From Eretmocerus hayati (Eukaryota > Arthropoda > Insecta > Hymenoptera > Aphelinidae): DNA of 64,000 bases. The translations under genes were made by a program, and so were the position numbers. The notes beneath the pieces were generated by a model. That model was given only the letters and a program-made list of their open reading frames with translations. It did no database searches and had not been told where the DNA came from. Shown here one piece after another: positions 44,150-56,449 of this stretch (its first letter is position 1; each line of letters begins with the position of its first letter). The DNA is taken from assembly GCA_029851415.1 (NCBI GenBank), contig CM056742.1:155625121-155689120 (forward strand). The letters run 5' to 3'.

Positions 44150-44520
44150 AAGTAAGAGGGGGCAACGGCCTCGAGGATACGTGCATATGCTAGACCTCAC
44201 CATGCACGCGCATACTTTCATACATCATACAAGTAAGAATATCACAAGCGTACTGTGTGTAGTTCTGAGAACATGTACATCTGAATATCTGTGAGTGTGT
44301 GGACCATATGCGAGACAAAAGGTATATGGGGGTTGGGAATCTCTGGCAGCTGGCTTGCGGTGCAGCTTGTATTATCCCGAGCTCGTATATGCGCCGCGCT
44401 CTTGCCTGGCCATCTTGTCGGGGCTATATATGAGCGTCGGAGAATGTTGCTCTCTGAGATTATAAGTTTTCGCTTGGTAATTGAGTGGAGTTCGTTTTGT
44501 ATCGTTCTCGTCCTTTTTCG
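44150..44520. other. GC-rich patch with TATA-like sequence
   Basis: Local GC-rich DNA with GGGCTATATATGAGCG (44,421-44,436), which would suit a TATA-type core promoter on the plus strand. No downstream gene is identified, so a promoter is conjectural. Confidence 0.2.
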
Positions 44521-46504
44521 TTCACATGTATGTGGTTATGGCGATTTAACTCGATTAAACCCATGCGAGAATCCATTTCATTACATGTAATGCACCACAC
44601 GAAGACTGAGGGATTGATCAGACTCGATACGGATGGAGTTAGGGTATTATTGTGGAGCCCCAAACTAAATATAACATATTTAGAAGACTCCACAGATTCT
44701 GGCATGGCAAAACCAGCTCGTTTTTTCTCGAGAAGCTTGTGGAAGTACATGTAAAATGATGATTTATTGATAGAAAGTCGCACAAGGTGTCGTTTCCATG
44801 GCAATTTTGGTTAATAGCAAGGCATATGCTGTCATGAGAATTGATCGGATGAATTTTTATCCGGGCTCAATAGAAAGTGTTCAGAAAATATATCTTGTCT
44901 TTTATATAATTGTTCTCCTGTCTGCGAGGTCCAAGTGAATTTTCTAATGAGAAATTCGAGAGGAAAATTCTCTCGGTTTATTCTTAGTAAAAATTTATCC
45001 CATTTCGCAAGATTTTTTATTCGATCAGAGTTCCCAGCCTTTACAGTGCGGCCACTCAAATCGAGTGAAATTTCACTCTCAAAGATATTTAGAGAGAAAA
45101 AAAGTGTTCAGTATTTACAGTGTAGAGATCAGATTTCGTGACCAAAATCTTAATAAAACATTATAATGTTCGATAATTTTTCCCGGGGTTTTCGAAATCA
45201 CGATTTAAAATTCAGGTTATTATTTTTGTTGCATATCAGATGATAAATATACAAATTGGCACTTGGTTTTCCAAGGAAACATACGGTTTTTGTTACTTAT
45301 TGGTGTGCTGCAACACGTTCACTACGGCGCGGCGGTACCCATTGGTGGGTTTCACTGGTTCTTCGCTGTGTGCGGGAGATTCTTACATTATGGGATTCCA
45401 CACTGCGCGCGGGACTCACAAATGGACTCGGCGCACACAGAACGGAATTGCAATTTTCGGCTTCGCAATGAACGTGTTAACATATATTGACGTGATTCAA
45501 CACAACTTTAGAAATTAAATCTGGAAGGAATATTCTATGGATCTATATAATTACAGATATTCTCTACGCATGTTCATTGCATGTTTTTATCGAGAACTCT
45601 TGATTAACGATTAAAACTTCGTCCATCTGATTTCAAGTCAAGTTGTGATGCATGATTCAGAGGATTCATTTATACATCATTGCCACCAGAGTTTGCCTAA
45701 ACCGATAATAGATGTTTCTCAACGCGATATTTAAACACAAAAATCGATATTTGTACCGAATTTTTAATCATTCCCGGAACTTCTCTACACTGTGCACGTA
45801 ACTTTCCAGGACCCAAAATTCTCTTTGGTTTTATGAGAATACTTTTTCTACGCTCTATGGAAAATAAGAATTTTCTGAAATTTCTCTCAGAGATTCGGAA
45901 TCAAAACCGCGTATTGATCACTTCATCATACATTGGAAAACGTAAATCCGGGAATGATCGAGAGCTTGGCATTAAATATTAGCATCAGTTGGCAAAGCAT
46001 CGAGTCTGGATTGCCAAAGCATGCAATCTTGGTGTGCAGAACGTATATATACATATACATATGATGCTTTCCAGGTCGACTCGTCCGCCAGCATGTTTGA
46101 CGTCATTGCGGCACTGGTGTATATGCTTTGCTATATTGTATATATACATATATATTGCTGTGGCCACGTCGCTTCGAGCTTTGCGCATCGATCAAATTAG
46201 CGAGACGATCGACCTCGTCGCTTTTGATTCATACTGATGACATCGCTTCATAGCAGTTGACCTTTTTTCAACGATTCAGATTTTAGATGACGTTATGTAC
46301 TACATTATTCAAGGCATTCATCGATTAATTTTCGTCAATCTCATTGATTTTTGAATGAATGTCAAACATAATATACGTATAATTTCTAATTTCTAGAGTC
46401 ATCTCATCAATCACAGACATTCAACGCATGAAAGAAAAGTGTATTTCAAACCAAATTACGATAATTTGATCGAATGACAGTGCGAAAAGTGAATTTTCTC
46501 GTTT
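44521..46504. other. no gene established
   Basis: A GC-rich segment at about 45,307-45,482 has AACACGTTCA at one end and TGAACGTGTT at the other, perhaps a small inverted-repeat element. ACAGTGTA at about 45,117 resembles the end of the CACTGTAAAA element type. No gene recognised. Confidence 0.35.
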
Positions 46505-48514
46505 AGTCTATCAGCCAGCTATACGTTCTGTAGCAAAGTAAAGATAACCGAAAAATTCTTTTTGCATTCGATTCCTTAGTTTACGCTGATGATACCCTCA
46601 TAAGTTTGCGCCCCGAAATAGTGGATACATTTTTGTTATTAACAAATTAATGCAAAAAATATGGTAAAACGATGATAACTCGAGACCTATCGTAGATACA
46701 GGAAAATTTTTCAGATGAAAACTGTGCCGTTGAGTACAAGCTACGAGATCATGTACTCCATTGTGTCGCAAATGTTATAGTTTAAGCAATAATCATATTT
46801 GTTTATAACAAATAGACATAACTCAGTGTGTTATCCAATATTCGAGGATATTTTTACGGAATCGTGAGAACACATCGATTTGAAAGAAATAAAGATTCTT
46901 GATATTTTTACGTAGAATCGTTAGTTTTTCAATTATACATGGTTAAATGTTGCAGTACCTCTGCTCACCAATACTAGTGCGGGCACTGGGGTGGGGTCTG
47001 AGTCGAAAATTCGTGTTCCAGAAGGTTTCAAGGTACAATCTCCTGTATTTTGAGGCGCTGAATCGATTGCACGAGGTCGCCAGCCCGAAAACCCCAGAGT
47101 TCTTTTGTTATTAACAATTTTTAGTGCAAAATTGTGGTTTTTTGCAAAAAACTCGGAAAATATGCATTTTCACGAAAAATTTGTAGAGACCAAAGTTGTA
47201 GAGCGCAAAATTTCCTAAGGAACAAGTTATCACAAATTTCCCGAAAAACCCAAGCCCGGGGCGGAAAATGCGCAAAAGCCGTTTCGCGCGTTCAACATTG
47301 GCTTAGATGGGGCAGCCGACGCAGCGCTACTAAACTCGCTGCCAATTTGACAGTTTCCATATTAGGCCTAGGCAACCAAAAGCATCTTGAAGAGGAAAAA
47401 ATTCCCTTTAAAATGATTTAGGTCGTGTCTCGCTAAGAACCAAGCCCTTCGAGCATGGCTCGAAAGAAAGAGAAATAAGTGTGTCAAAACGCCATTTCTG
47501 CAGCAAAGCTGCCCGCACGCAGCGCTCAGAATCTGCAATTTTCCTCTCCTTCCCGCTTCACACTGGAAAATCTTCGTACTCAGCAAGATACGACCTGCAT
47601 CATTTTAAAGGGAATTTCTTCTTCCTCAAGATGCTATTGGTTGCCTAGGCCTAAATTGACGACTGTCAAATTGGCAGCGAGTTTAGTAGCGCTGCGTCGG
47701 CTGCCCCATATCTAAGCCAATGTTGAACGCGCGGAACGGCTTTTGCGCATTTTCCGCCCCAGGCTTGGGTTTTTCGGGAAATTTGTGATAACTTTTTCCT
47801 TAGGAAATTTTGCGCACTACAACTTTGGTCCCTACAAATTTTTCGTGAAAATGCATATTTTCCGAGTTTTTTGCAAAAAACCATAATTTTGCACTAAAAA
47901 TTGTTAATAACAAAAGATCTCCGGGGCTTTCGGGCTGGCGAAGTCGTGCAATCGATTAAGCACCTCAAAATACAGGAGATTGTACCTTGAAACCTTCCGG
48001 AACACGAATTTTCGACTCAGACCCCACCCCAGCGCCCGCACTAGTAATGGTGAGCAGAGGTACTGCAACATTTAACCATGTATAATTGAAAAACTAACGA
48101 TTCTACGTAAAAATATCAAGAATCTTTATTTCCTTCAAATCGATGTGTTCTCACGATTCCGTAAAAATATCCTCGAATATTGGATAACACACTGAGTTAT
48201 GTCTATTTGTTATAAACAAATATGATTATTGCTTAAACTATAACATTTGCCACACAATGGAGTACATGATCTCGTAGCTTGTACTCAACGGCACAGTTTT
48301 CATCTGGAAAATTTTCCTGTATCTACGATAGGTCTCGAGTTATCATCGGTTTACCATATTTTTTGCATTAATTTGTTAATAACAAAAATGTATCCACTAT
48401 TTCGGGGCGCAAACTTATGAGGGTATCATCAGCGTAAACTAAGGAATTGAATGCAAAAAGAATTTTTCGGTTATCTTTACTTTGCTACAGAACGTATAGC
48501 TGGCTGATAGACTA
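46505..48514. repeat. 2.0-kb palindrome with ~0.93-kb arms
   Basis: The left arm (46,505 to about 47,437) reads AGTCTATCAGCCAGCTATAC outward to inward, and the right arm (about 47,578 to 48,514) is its reverse complement through its whole length, with scattered single-base differences. A spacer of about 140 bases (containing CTGCAGCAAAGCTGCCCGCA) separates them. No protein is encoded; frames in the two arms are copies of each other. It could be a large foldback transposon or an inverted segmental duplication. Flanking GTT on both sides is too short to prove target duplication. Confidence 0.93.
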
Positions 48515-48519
48515 GTTGG

Positions 48520-48960
48520 AAATACGCTCAAGCATACCATCTCAGATGAATGCAGTTTCTCATCAAATCTACACTGTTTCTTTCGTTTTCTCTCACTCTC
48601 TGGCTCATAATATACTTCATATAGTATATACCGAAGTCCACAGGACTCTAAGTGGCCTCCCGCTGCCTCCCCCTCTGGAGGACCCACCGAGACTCTCGCT
48701 GCGGCACCTCTCATTTTCACATAGCTTGGGCGGCTTCTCTTTCTCTGTCTGATCTGAACCATGAATGTATGCGCCTCTCACACGTTGTTGCTGCTGCTGC
48801 TGCAGCGGATTATCGAATTCCTGCAGGCCGCTGTCGGACGCCACTCCAACACGAGCGCGAGGACGCCAACCGAGAGAGAACTCTAACCGTGATGCTTCAT
48901 GCGCCAGACTCGAGAGTTTCTCCTTCTATATATACATACATACATACATACATACATAAA
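48520..48960. other. GC-rich patch, possible regulatory DNA
   Basis: CT-rich and CpG-containing sequence with a CTG run (about 48,787-48,803) and a CATA microsatellite at its end. It resembles other GC-rich patches in this window. No exon established. Confidence 0.22.
48928..48958. repeat. (CATA)n microsatellite
   Basis: TATATATA followed by about six CATA units. Confidence 0.9.
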
Positions 48961-50200
48961 TGAGCGCTCGTTCCACTTTTGCTCAGCTTTTTTTTTTCAC
49001 GTTCTAGTTGCAATGAGACGTGAGGTGCGACACGCTGATTACGCCTTTTATATGGAGTGAACAATCTTGTGTTCGAGGCTATGCATCACTCACTGATGTC
49101 AAATTGGGAGGGAAAAAGAGATGTTTATGGATTGAAATGAAGGGATTTATTATTTGACTTGAGTGGGGTAGAATTCGTGATTTTTGAGAATGTAATTGGA
49201 TCAAAATGAGTTGTTTGCTCATTTCTATTTGCCGATTGAAGAATGTGAATTTTTTAGCCCCAAATCACCCCGTTAAATGAGTTTGCATAATTTGTGAGAC
49301 TGTTAATGTATTAGTTGTCCAGTCGAATTAAGAGATGACAGATAATGCTTTGTAATTTGGTGAGAAACCAATTTAAGTATTCGTGAATATGTGTGCAGAA
49401 TTTCATGAAGATTGATCGTTTTCTGAGAGATATTGTAGATCTTTCGTCCTTGATGATTAGTATTAGAGTTGATGTCTTGTCGATCTTGAAGGACGGTCCT
49501 TCAAGATTGACAAGACACCAACTTTAATATTAATCGTTTTGTTTCCGAGCCATAGCCATAAAAAAACCGGGTGTTTTGGTCGCATTTAACATTGTGCTTA
49601 TGGGAGAGGGCACGTAAAATATGGCACACTTTTTGGGTTTCACAGCCGATCCAGATGACAGAAAATTATGGGATATCAGGAGGGTAAAGTTCATACAAAG
49701 ATAAATCTTTTGTCCTAAATCCGCTCAAGGTTAATCGTCTAGTTTTTCCGTGGCAGTTATCGGAAAATTGATATTGCAGAACGGCCTCCACTCAAACACG
49801 GTTTATACGCAAATTATCAGCTGGTTTGGGAAGATTTCGATTACAGAAGTATATTAGCCTATTTGAGCTTGCTTTCTGATGGGCAGAACAGACCAATACG
49901 CCAAAATTATCATTTCGTTAAAATCTATGTTAGTAGAAAAGTGAGGTTAGGTAGCCATTGACTCACGTAGTTGGTAAACAACTACCTTAACAATCAATAT
50001 TTATTGATACGTTTCAATTTTGTAGAGTCAATTTAAGATAGGAGAGTTCATGATTTTTTTCTGAAGGTGCATGGGAACACTTGAAGAAGCCAGAGAGTAC
50101 CAGGCTTTTTTCGGGCAGGGATGAGGGTATCTTTGGAGCACTTGATGATTCAGCATCAGTAAGCACAGAATCAGGTTCCAAATAGATCCTATCTACGAGA
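48961..50200. other. no gene; one 79-base hairpin
   Basis: Apart from the perfect-looking hairpin at 49,456-49,534, no gene or repeat was recognised. Confidence 0.35.
49456..49534 (+). repeat. 79-base hairpin
   Basis: Arms 49,456-49,493 and 49,497-49,534 pair over 38 positions around a CGG loop, with four differences. In a plus-strand transcript three of these would be G-U pairs and one an A-C mismatch. The three-base loop is too tight for a typical microRNA precursor. Probably a tiny foldback or cruciform-forming sequence. Confidence 0.8.
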
Positions 50201-50224
50201 TCTGCATTGAGTCACGATCTCAAA

Positions 50225-50400
50225 ATGGAATCACGGAAATTAATGAAAGAATTAAAAAGAGTCCAGCAACCCGTTAGTGTCGAAGGTAACAACACCCCAC
50301 TCTTACTTTTTCAAAATCACCCCGTTGTGTTCTGCCTCTTCAACATTACTTTCAGCGATCATAGCTCCGAACAGAGATCTTCGACTGGAAATTGATGTCT
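50225..50400 (+). CDS. doubtful two-exon ORF, unknown function
   Basis: An ATG at 50,225 starts ESRKLMKELKRVQQPVSVE, then a GTAAC donor after 50,285. A short pyrimidine-rich stretch ends ACTTTCAG near 50,356. Joining them keeps a frame of about 38 codons ending IDVCQL and a stop. The opening helix (RxLMKELxxxQ) loosely resembles the N-terminus of ubiquitin-conjugating enzymes, but the catalytic core is absent. It could be a decayed fragment or chance. Confidence 0.12.
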
Positions 50401-51199
50401 GCCAATTGTAAACTGAAATTGTCAGCTTTCGATTGATCTCAGACACGATACGTTTCTAATGTGAAATTGATTGATCTATCGGGATAAACTTTATTGGAGT
50501 ATGGGAGTACAACTCCATGAGACTCTTTGAGATAATGCAATAGCCAAAAAATTCAAAAATGACGGCAAATCAAAAAGAAGCGCATACAGGTAGTATTAGG
50601 AGAAGCACTTATGTGCCGCGCGCAGTGCAAACTCGCGAATTTTTACTAAAAGGGATGAAGGAAAAGAAGAAAAAACAGTGAAGGACAGACGCGGTAAGTG
50701 AAAAGACTAAATTCGAGACTCAAGTTGATAGAGGATCAACAAAAGAAGGTAAAAAGGGTACAGCACCTGAGGTCTTGACGTGAGCTTATATGATGCAGTC
50801 CGCTCTGTCTTGACTCGCGAGGTAGCTTAGAAGAATTTTCTGGAGATGAGGAAATAGTTTTCAAGACTGAGTTTTATCGATGGGAGAGAATTGATGAGCT
50901 CAGAAGCAGCAATGATGAAGGACTACTTCAACGTTTCGGTTCTAGGAATTCTGTGGTCAAGTACTCTGGCAGCCTCCTTGAGTGAGAAGGGGGAGCCTCA
51001 TCTCTTCAAATTTAAAATAAGTAAGGGTTAAAAAGAATTTTTAAAAAACGCTTTCATTCACTGGGCCAAAAAACGTTAGTTATACATAGTGTATTAAAAG
51101 AGATGGAATTTGGGTGACCAATGTAAGTCGCGTGGAAAAGAATTGCACTATGCAATAGCGAGGACGTGTGAACTGGGCGGCCTAATATAAGCCCGTTGG
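50401..51199. other. no gene seen
   Basis: Probably includes LINE 3' untranslated sequence near its right side. No gene recognised. Confidence 0.3.
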
Positions 51200-51219
51200 G
51201 TGTCTCGTATTAAAATAAA

Positions 51220-52982
51220 ATGGCGCCAGTATGTCGCGAGTCACACACTCATCATCGGATGCAGTCATCACTGTATAGACAAGGACAAGCACTGCACTGA
51301 TCAATCGCGTCGAAATCGGTTCATCCTTTATACGCCCTTCTTAATGTCTCTAGATCACATATGTACTACACGGGCGAAGGATGACTCACTCACGCCTACC
51401 CGAACACGTGTTTCCAGCATATGTGACCGGAAGCCAAAATGTTGTCCCAGAAATGGGGAAAAAGAGCCATGGCCAATAAGAACTATGGCCAAGGCGAAGT
51501 GGAATAAAAGCATTTTAAAAAATGCACAAAAGGAATGGTCCTTTGTTGAGCTGATTTTGAAGGCAAGACAGCCCAATATCAAAAGGTGACTAAGTTTCGT
51601 TGATAGCTAACTAAAGGGCAGTCGGTATTGGGAAACATGTTCTCGGGATGTGGCTATAATGGAAACACGTGGATGCGTTCAAGAGGGACTGAGGTTCTTT
51701 ATCCAGATATTGCTGCATGAGGTGATTGACAGGAGCGGCGCAAAACGAGACTTCGCACTATCTTCAAGCGAAGAGAATGTGATAGGGCATTTCTGTACAA
51801 CCTCGAAGCATGAAGAGTACCGTAAACTCGTGGTACTATGTCTTCGAAGTGCGTGGTCCATGGTCAAATTTGGAAGAAATGTGACTCCAAGACTTTCGAT
51901 AGACTCTGAGTAGGGAATATTTGACCCGAACACAAGTATTTTAGGAAGGTTTCACAGAGTCGCCTTGTCGAAGAGTTCGCTATCCAGGATGATTACGGTG
52001 GTTCTCTTGGAATTCAGTTTAAGCCCATTGTCAGCTTCCCAACGAACAAGCGCGCTGGTATCCTGGTTGAGAAGAGCAATACAAGCAGTTAGATCGGAAG
52101 GGTAACCGTGGCGGTAGATCTGAGTGTCATCAGCGTATTTACATCAGAATTCAAACTATCAGCTAACTCATTAATGTAAATGACGAATAATAGAGGACCA
52201 AGACAGCTACCGTACGGGACATCTGGTGAAACTGCCTCCTCATCAGAACGCTGACCATGCTCAGACCTCACAGCTTGAGTCCTACCGCGGAGATAGCTAG
52301 CAAAACATCTTATTATTCTGTCGCTGCATCCGATTTTTCTTACCTTGATAAGGAGTTTAGTACGAGGCACAGTATCGAAGGACTCAGAAGAGTCAAATGA
52401 TATCAGCACAGTTAACATTCGCTTGTCAACAGCTCGACAGGTGCCTTCTAGAAGTTGCAATAGTGCAGTTTGAGTTAACTGGGAAGGGCACATGCCCGAA
52501 TGAGAGGGGTTGAGTAACTTATTGGATGACGAATGAGTCGTAAGTTGATCATGAACCGGTGGCTCAAGAATTTTAGAGGCCTCGGGGAGCTGAGGAATGG
52601 GACGGGTATCGGACATCGAAACCAAAGTAGAAGACTTTGCTTATGGTGTGACAGATGCACGCTTACAGTTAGAAGGGAAATTACTAGCCGAAAGAGACTC
52701 ATTGAAAAGTTGAGTGTAATAGGATACAAGAGTAGGCAGGGCAGACTTTTTGGATCCCGGAAGAGATAGTGTCCTCGCCAATACAGTGTGAAGTAGTTGA
52801 TGCATGGGTCCTTGGTAAGCCACCTTCGCGGTGATCGGATGGAAATCAAATATAGAAAAATTCACACGCTTAGAGATCATACTAGCAAGTTCTGAATCAG
52901 TATCAGTAAGTGAATCTGAGCAGGCGGATGTAGAAGTTACCCGACATTTGAGGGAAAAACAGAAATCTAAAATACTGCTCAT
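51220..52982 (-). pseudogene. LINE ORF2 remnant, RT domain to C-terminus
   Basis: On the minus strand, broken frames give an ordered Jockey/CR1-type ORF2. Linker FDFHPITAKVAYQGP (about 52,850-52,800) is followed by YYTQLFNESLSASNFPSNCKRASVTP, SKILEPPVHDQLTTH, the first catalytic block LISFDSSESFDTVP (about 52,410-52,370; family norm D.SKAFDT), FASYLRGRTQAV, and SCLGPLLFVIYINELADSL (about 52,210-52,155). YADDTQIY (YADD at 52,137-52,126, one frame off the preceding segment), SIESLGVTFLPNLT (about 51,905-51,865), LGCLAFKISSTKD and a C-terminal FGFRSHMLETRVRVG block complete it. Several frameshifts and substitutions (SSES for SKAF) make it inactive. The endonuclease is missing. A 129-codon plus-strand frame at 51,200-51,589 is antisense to it and not a gene. 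Confidence 0.85.
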
Positions 52983-52989
52983 TGGTATG

Positions 52990-54133
52990 TATGGTTTTGT
53001 ACGAACGATTGGTTAGCACAAGATTCGAGCTTCAACTGTAATGAGTCCTTCGTAACCAAAACTAGTCATCTGCACGCAGTATCATACGATTTTCATGTTA
53101 CGAATACCTGAAAATCATGTTCAATCTTGTGATTTTTAGGTTACATTTATAAATGCAATTTTCATTCGAAAGCAAACCTATCTTACGAGATTTCACCGCT
53201 GAACAAGAAGTATGCAGTATGAGACGAACTCTGAGTTGCACGTGGGAGTCGATCGGTGGAGAGTAACGAGCCTCATTCATTCTCTCCAATTCTTAAGCAA
53301 TTCAATAACCAAGCAATTTTACAATTACTTGGTTCACTTCGATCGGATCAGTTCTTTTTCTGGTTCTATTGAGCGTGTGTCGCCGTTTTAACTTAGTAAT
53401 TTCCTCGCTGAATTCAACGGGGACGCGGCGACGCCAACGTACAGACGGCAGTCTCAGTAATAGACTCGTTTTGCGCATAATTACATGTTTCACCGTGAAG
53501 GATTGGTCTTCCCTCAAATTTCGATGAATGTTATATAAATAATCAGTAGTTCCAAGACTCATAGAATTTTACTGTAATTTCATGATATACTCTCAGTTCA
53601 TTCCAGAACTCATGAACTATAGAACTTCAGAACTATAGGGTACAGAATGAGACCATAAAGTGCGGTTTGAGCAATAGAGAGCCGAATTATCGGAAATTCA
53701 ATCACGAAAAAACGGCACGGTGCGCCGCAAAAATAGTTCACGTCACCGCACATATTCCTCTAACTAAATTTTTTTCCTCCTCTTAATGCATAAGAAGTTT
53801 TTCGGATTAGAAAGAGCCCAGAAATATTCCGGATTAAAACTGTCTTTCCTCAGTTCCACGGAGGTATACAAAAGCATACTCCTGCAAGTCATCAGAGCGA
53901 GCATCAGAGCAAAGGATCAGAGCCAGACAATGCTAGTTCTGATAAGCAAATTGCCCGAACAACACCAAGGAATCAACACATGCTCCCGGAAAATACCAAC
54001 GATGAATGAGTCTAACATCCACATAACTTTTAACTTGGTTTGCTAGGAATTTTAATTTCGTTTCTCGTGGCATGCGTCTGGCTGGAACAATTTCTGATGG
54101 TTGCTAAGTCCTCAAAAATGGGGGGAACAAATA
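52990..54133. other. no gene established; one repeat fragment
   Basis: 53,040-53,160 matches one arm of the hairpin repeat at 54,325-54,500 (shared CATCTGCACGCAGT and GATTTTTAGGTTA). A minus-strand frame at 53,562-53,302 is basic (LKRRHTLNRTRKR) and could be LINE-derived; unproved. Confidence 0.4.
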
Positions 54134-55122
54134 AGGTAAGTGTGCCTAATATGCCCCCGCTACTTTTATTTTGCTCACAGTTTTGGCTCACCTCAATATT
54201 TTTCAACGTACCTTAGCTCATTTTAAAGCTTGTTTCAAGACCTTCAAAATGAGCTAAAGTACGTTTGATTTCAATGAATCGGAGCCGAGCTATCTCAATT
54301 CTTGGAAAAATAGTAGATTATGACACTGCACGTAGATGGGTAGTTTTGAACGAAGGACTGTTTATGGCACGAGCGAAGCGAGTGCTATAAGTCCTTTTGT
54401 AACAAAACTACCCATCTGCACGCAGTTTCATATGATATTTTATAGCACGAGAATCCAAAAATCATGTTCAAAGTTGCGATTTTTAGGTTAGAGTGCTATA
54501 AAAGATTTTTTGCGAGTTTTTGACAGTGTGTTCCTAATATGCCCCCACGTGAAAAAGAGGCCTATTTCCATGAGATTATACGGGTTTTTCGTAAAATTGC
54601 CATATCTCGGGTCCCAGACCTTCAAATGAGATGTACTTTAGCTCATTTTGCAGCTTTTTCTACCCTCTTGTGAATTTTTATAATTAGATTGATGTCTTCT
54701 GATTTAGTGAACATCGAGTTTGAAAAAAAACCATGGGGGCATAATAGGAACAGTGGACTTTTTCTAGTAATGTGAGCGTAGAATCGGTTAGAAGTCGAAT
54801 TTTGCAATTCTGCAAAGAGCATTTTGAAGTTGGGACAAAGACAAATAAAATGAGTTAAAACACGTTGAAATTGATTCCATAAATTTTGTTTGGCATAACT
54901 ATTAGTGACTAACAAAAAAGAAGTCGGAAGTAGCGAAATCAGTTTTTCTGTTCTAAGAAAGGCGCGGGTCATCTAGGATCGGTCAAAAACGTTTACTTTC
55001 TCATATTTTAACGTAACAAACATGGAAAAAATGCGCGGCAAGGTCTGCGGATTTGTACATTTGAGAACTTGAGTGGGGGCATATTAGGGAATGGGGGCAT
55101 ATTAGGCACACTTACCCTACGC
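54134..55122. mobile_element. 989-bp inverted-repeat element (TGCCCCC family)
   Basis: GGTAAGTGTGCCTAATATGC followed by CCCC at the left end is exactly inverted at the right end (about 55,098-55,122), and TA occurs near both borders. Internal copies of the CCTAATATGCCCCC string occur near 54,535 and 55,080. No transposase is encoded. Related copies: 7121-7905 and 63,130-63,540. It contains the hairpin at 54,325-54,426. Confidence 0.8.
54325..54426. repeat. 102-base hairpin with GCACGAGCGAAGCGAGTGC centre
   Basis: Arms 54,325-54,370 and 54,381-54,426 are inverted copies (ACTGCACGTAGATGGGTAGT and ACTACCCATCTGCACGCAGT) around a self-complementary centre. A half-copy is at 53,040-53,160. Confidence 0.8.
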
Positions 55123-56439
55123 CCCCTCTGTTTGGGAAGAAAGTTATTTTTTTTATTGATCGCAATACCACATATATGTATATCAATGTCTTTCTGATTT
55201 TTTACTGTGCACGACAAGCGCGAGCACTCGAAGCGATTTTGCGTCACCCGCGCCGTCGGTCATTTTGGAGAAAACATCATAGAATAGAATTTGAGCTATA
55301 CCGGCCCTCATAAAGGAAAAATGTAGGCTCTGGTGTTATTCAGTCGTTTTTAAGATTGATATAAACGATTGCAATGTGATAGATGAGCTACCGTAAGCTC
55401 GATCACATAGCGTTAATCTCATGGATACAATCTTGCAAAGCTATGGGATATAATTGATGAAAAGACAAGTATTAAAATGGCTATTTGTGCGCGTGACATG
55501 ACATCCGTTACGCACGTATTTTGCAAATATTGTAATCGCTGAGTAAAAAAACGGAGATTCGTAAGGCCAGGACGTTATCGTTGTAGGTTGTCGGATCACT
55601 CCCCGCCGCAGCAATCAAAATTTCATCGTATTTCAGCCCTTTTCTTTTGAGCTTATAGTGCGTAACGGGTGTCACACCCCCCTCACGGATTTGTACTTTA
55701 GCAGAACGACGAATAGCGTCTAAGTACATGCAGGGGGTTCAGAACCTATCAAAATCATTTTTTAAATCTCGATAACCGTTTGTGTGTTCCGAGATATCGT
55801 GCAGTAACACGATTGTGGAAAGTTTCATGGACAGGTTCCTATGCTTCCTATGTCTTATTTTTACGGGTCTCGCCGATGGGACCGCAAAAATTTGTGTGAA
55901 CCTCGATCTCATAAATAGGCGTCAAACTGATGGCATATCGTTAGATTCTATAAGGGCAAAATCACACGTGTACACTCTTTCGCCCTCTAGGAAAAGATGC
56001 TGTTTTCATAGTCGCAGTAGACGTACTGACTGTGTATTATGCTCAGAAATTCAAATCGTAGCCAAGATTCCGTGATGAGGTACTCCGGCAATGAATATGA
56101 AAGTTTTTAGGAAGTTTTGTCACATAAGCTCTACGAAGACGTAGTATGAAGTTATAGGGCTGATATTTTATATTTTCAAGAAATTACTCCAAACTGTGGA
56201 TGTTAACTACTGTGAAAAAATACTGATTGGAGATGAAGTGAGTTAGACCAATATTGTCGAAAGGCTCTGTGAGATGTTATCAAAGACAGAGGAAAATCGC
56301 AAGGTTTTGAATCACACTTATCAGACCAAATCTCAACCATATTTGATATCGAATCGATAAAAATTAGACGAAGAAAAATGATCATCAGAATTCTTGACGT
56401 GAGTGTTTCGTGAATATGCTCATCATAAAATAGTATTCG
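55123..56439. other. no gene established
   Basis: A minus-strand frame at 55,729-55,508 (73 codons; contains REGGVTPVTHYKLKRKG) reads like protein but has no family I recognise. Remainder unassigned. Confidence 0.3.
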
Positions 56440-56449
56440 TGCCTCGTTC

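Noticed and set aside
47134..47884. Matching frames (95 and 72 codons) in both arms of the 2-kb palindrome
   Set aside because: Duplicate reading of inverted arms, no domain, and no reason to believe translation.
51200..51589. 129-codon plus-strand frame, one of the longest not in a transposase
   Set aside because: It is exactly antisense to the C-terminal coding region of the minus-strand LINE.
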